A DNA stretch of 64,000 bases from CANKHA01 sp963750965 (GTDB taxonomy: Bacteria > Pseudomonadota > Alphaproteobacteria > Rhizobiales > Xanthobacteraceae), in the NCBI GenBank assembly GCA_963750965.1, contig CAVVSK010000011.1, forward strand, positions 325,530-389,529. Direction: 5' to 3'. Below, piece after piece: positions 62,814-64,000 of this stretch. Below the pieces are notes generated by a model. That model was not told the origin of the DNA, ran no database searches, and worked only from the letters and a program-made list of their open reading frames with translations. Position 1 is the stretch's first letter; every line of letters begins with the position of its first letter. The position numbers and the translations under genes are program-made.

Positions 62814-63318
62814 TTAAATTCTCCGGCTGTCATAGGCCCAGTGTAAGACCGCCTGGCGCTGGCGCGGGCGACACATCTGGTCCGCTGGCTCACAATGTTT
62901 TTCGATCTGGAGCACATGGCGTTTCATCGCCTTCCAGCGCCCGATTTGGCGGGCATCCTCGTCGGGCAGGCGCCGGCCCATGTAGTAGCGGCAGTACCAT
63001 TGGAACCAGCCGCGCGGATCGTCCGGATGTATCCAGCCCTTCCTCCGCCATTCCGATAACCGTTGACTGGCGTCTATGCCGAAATAGTTCAATGAGCAAT
63101 CGCGGCCGCGCGGCGAAAGCTTCGCTCGCGCGAACCAGCTCGCGGGAAATCCTTCCGGCAATCGGTCAGGTATTTGCCGCAGAACACACCGAGTTGGAGC
63201 ATCTGCTTTGGCGTCAGATCGGTTGGAACTTCGGGTCGAAATCCCGGCCGCTCGCCGACGACAACAAGTACCGATAACCTTGCTGCATCTTGTCGTTGAC
63301 GATGACGGCGCGGCGCAT
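62814..63318 (-). pseudogene. hypothetical rhizobial protein with two -1 frameshifts
   Basis: ATG 63318 with AGGAGG 4 bases upstream begins MRRAVIVNDKMQQGYRYLLS. The frame breaks near 63227 and 63148, and coding continues as LTPKQMLQLGVFCGKYLTDC and then FPASWFARAKLSPRGRDCSL, GWIHPDDPRGWFQWYCRYYM, RRLPDEDARQIGRWKAMKRH to 62814. The reconstructed product is about 168 residues. The Trp/Arg-rich sequence is of a kind seen as a conserved hypothetical protein in rhizobia. Function unknown. Confidence 0.6.
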
Positions 63319-63499
63319 CCAGCCTCCTGTCAGTTCAGCATAAAGGTGGAATTCACTTGTTCCCTTCGGCAACAGATGTGTAACCGCGAGCTAGATCGTT
63401 GCTGAGCCACATCCATCCAAGAATCAAATCTTGCGTCTCCGGATTGCACCGGAATTAATGCCGTTACGCTCTAAACAAATTTTCGATTGCATCAAAGCT

Positions 63500-63533
63500 C
63501 GTGCCGCAAGAGGGATTTCAACCATTACGAACG
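63500..63533 (-). repeat. degenerate third tRNA-Thr 3'-end fragment
   Basis: GTGCCGCAAGAGGGATT then CATTACGAA, i.e. the acceptor/T-arm and anticodon parts with about 16 bases lost between. The bases after it (CGAAAATT) match those after the fragment at 45548 (TCGAAAATT), linking the two sites. Confidence 0.6.
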
Positions 63534-63602
63534 AAAATTTACGATTTAACCGCGGAGTACGGGAATACTCGTCCCGACGTGATTGAAACGGCCTTGATGG
63601 GA

Positions 63603-63655
63603 GACATGGCCTCGAATTTCCGGAAATTGGAAAGGCAGGGGGTGAACTGGCACGC
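63603..63655 (+). repeat. dispersed repeat, copy 2 (partner at 56094)
   Basis: GAGACATGGC to GAACTGGCACG. The adjoining CCCCGGAAAACTGTAACC also resembles the left edge of repeats A and B (CCAGAAACTGCAACC). Confidence 0.6.
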
Positions 63656-63763
63656 ACCCCGGAAAACTGTAACCACGATGTAATCGGATTGGGCATGGCA
63701 GTGGTAGCTTTTATCTCACGATGGCAAGGCCATAAGCCAACGCAAGCCGGCAAGCTTGGCCGA

Positions 63764-63865
63764 CTACGGCATGATGAGGATGATCGCGACGTACTTAATT
63801 TGGATTTCGGAGGCTTGGGCCTGCTCCACCTTTGGAAGCATCAATGAAAGTACGCCGTCCTTCAT
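63764..63865 (-). pseudogene. C-terminal remnant of an Hsp20-type small heat shock protein
   Basis: A 33-codon frame reads MKDGVLSLMLPKVEQAQASE and IQIKYVAIILIMP. The block GVL-x-LMLPK followed by EIQIK is the end of the alpha-crystallin domain plus the C-terminal IxI motif of Hsp20. The rest of the domain is not upstream, where a short unrelated frame ends over the ATG. Confidence 0.45.
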
Positions 63866-64000
63866 TTAAGATTTACTTCTTCGTCTGGTCGACCTGGTTT
63901 GGTAACCGGAAATTTCTCGAGAAATGGCCGAATGTTAGACAGATGCGTCATGTTCTGCGTATCCCGAGAAAGCTTTTCTACTCGTAGCACACGCGAGTTT

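Noticed and set aside
63424..63753. 109-codon minus-strand frame across the third tRNA scar
   Set aside because: It runs through the scar and the dispersed repeat and shows no family features.

Overview
The window reads as chromosome from a GC-rich alphaproteobacterium of the Hyphomicrobiales, most like the Bradyrhizobium/Nitrobacteraceae or Xanthobacteraceae side. Supporting this are a Tad/Cpa pilus operon of alphaproteobacterial type, an ornithine decarboxylase / acetyltransferase / homospermidine synthase module, many orphan Bug (TctC-type) binding proteins, and palindromic GCATGATC-type intergenic repeats. I could not run searches; family calls rest on motifs and recalled family signatures.

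Layout. 1-2.1 kb: the start of one MFS transporter (minus), a possible 33-residue membrane peptide with its own terminator, and an LplT-like MFS protein. 2.4-10.5 kb: Tad pilus export operon cpaB, cpaC, a small lipoprotein, cpaE, cpaF, tadB, tadC, then a TPR lipoprotein (tadD-like); no pilin or prepilin peptidase gene lies inside the window. 10.6-15.7 kb: an aromatic-ring oxidation cluster with a Rieske oxygenase, a Rieske ferredoxin, two cupins, a glyoxalase-fold protein, an unrecognised protein and an IclR regulator. 15.9-18.1 kb: a Q/P-rich OmpA-domain protein split by a frameshift, a strong terminator, a Pmp3-like membrane protein and REP-like palindromes. 18.2-22.2 kb: a long structured leader, then odc, a frameshifted acetyltransferase and hss, i.e. 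putrescine to homospermidine synthesis. 22.3-31.8 kb: a second catabolic region with four Bug binding proteins but no TctA/TctB permease, a two-domain VOC protein, a TPP enzyme, a 4,5-dihydroxyphthalate decarboxylase-like protein and a bicupin. 32-36.6 kb: a NarL-type regulator tail to tail with a hybrid histidine kinase, then remnants of transporters and a lone receiver domain. 36.9-45.3 kb: a two-repeat miniprotein next to a DUF6065-like protein, a ferredoxin-type reductase, a PstS-like binding protein paired with a GGDEF-EAL protein, and a cytochrome b fused to an ethylbenzene-dehydrogenase-type heme domain.

From 45.5 kb rightwards the window looks like tandem or nested integrated DNA. Three fragments of the 3' end of a tRNA-Thr(CGT) gene (45548, 60918 and a degenerate one at 63500) lie in the same orientation, and a tyrosine integrase broken by about five frameshifts follows the second. 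Cargo includes an aldehyde dehydrogenase between two 219-bp direct repeats, a secreted one-heme propeller protein, a frameshifted winged-helix/TPR regulator, a frameshifted DJ-1 family protein, an amidohydrolase with a DUF4105 membrane protein, and a frameshifted Hep/Hag-repeat lipoprotein. The right end is gene debris (flavin-reductase-like, Hsp20-like and other fragments).

A feature of the whole window is the number of otherwise well-preserved genes split by single-base shifts, mostly +1 and often in short homopolymers (cpaC signal peptide, OmpA, acetyltransferase, VOC, miniprotein, regulator, DJ-1, Hep/Hag, integrase). Sequencing or assembly error is a serious possibility, so split genes are reported over their full reconstructed span and marked as pseudogene or frameshifted.
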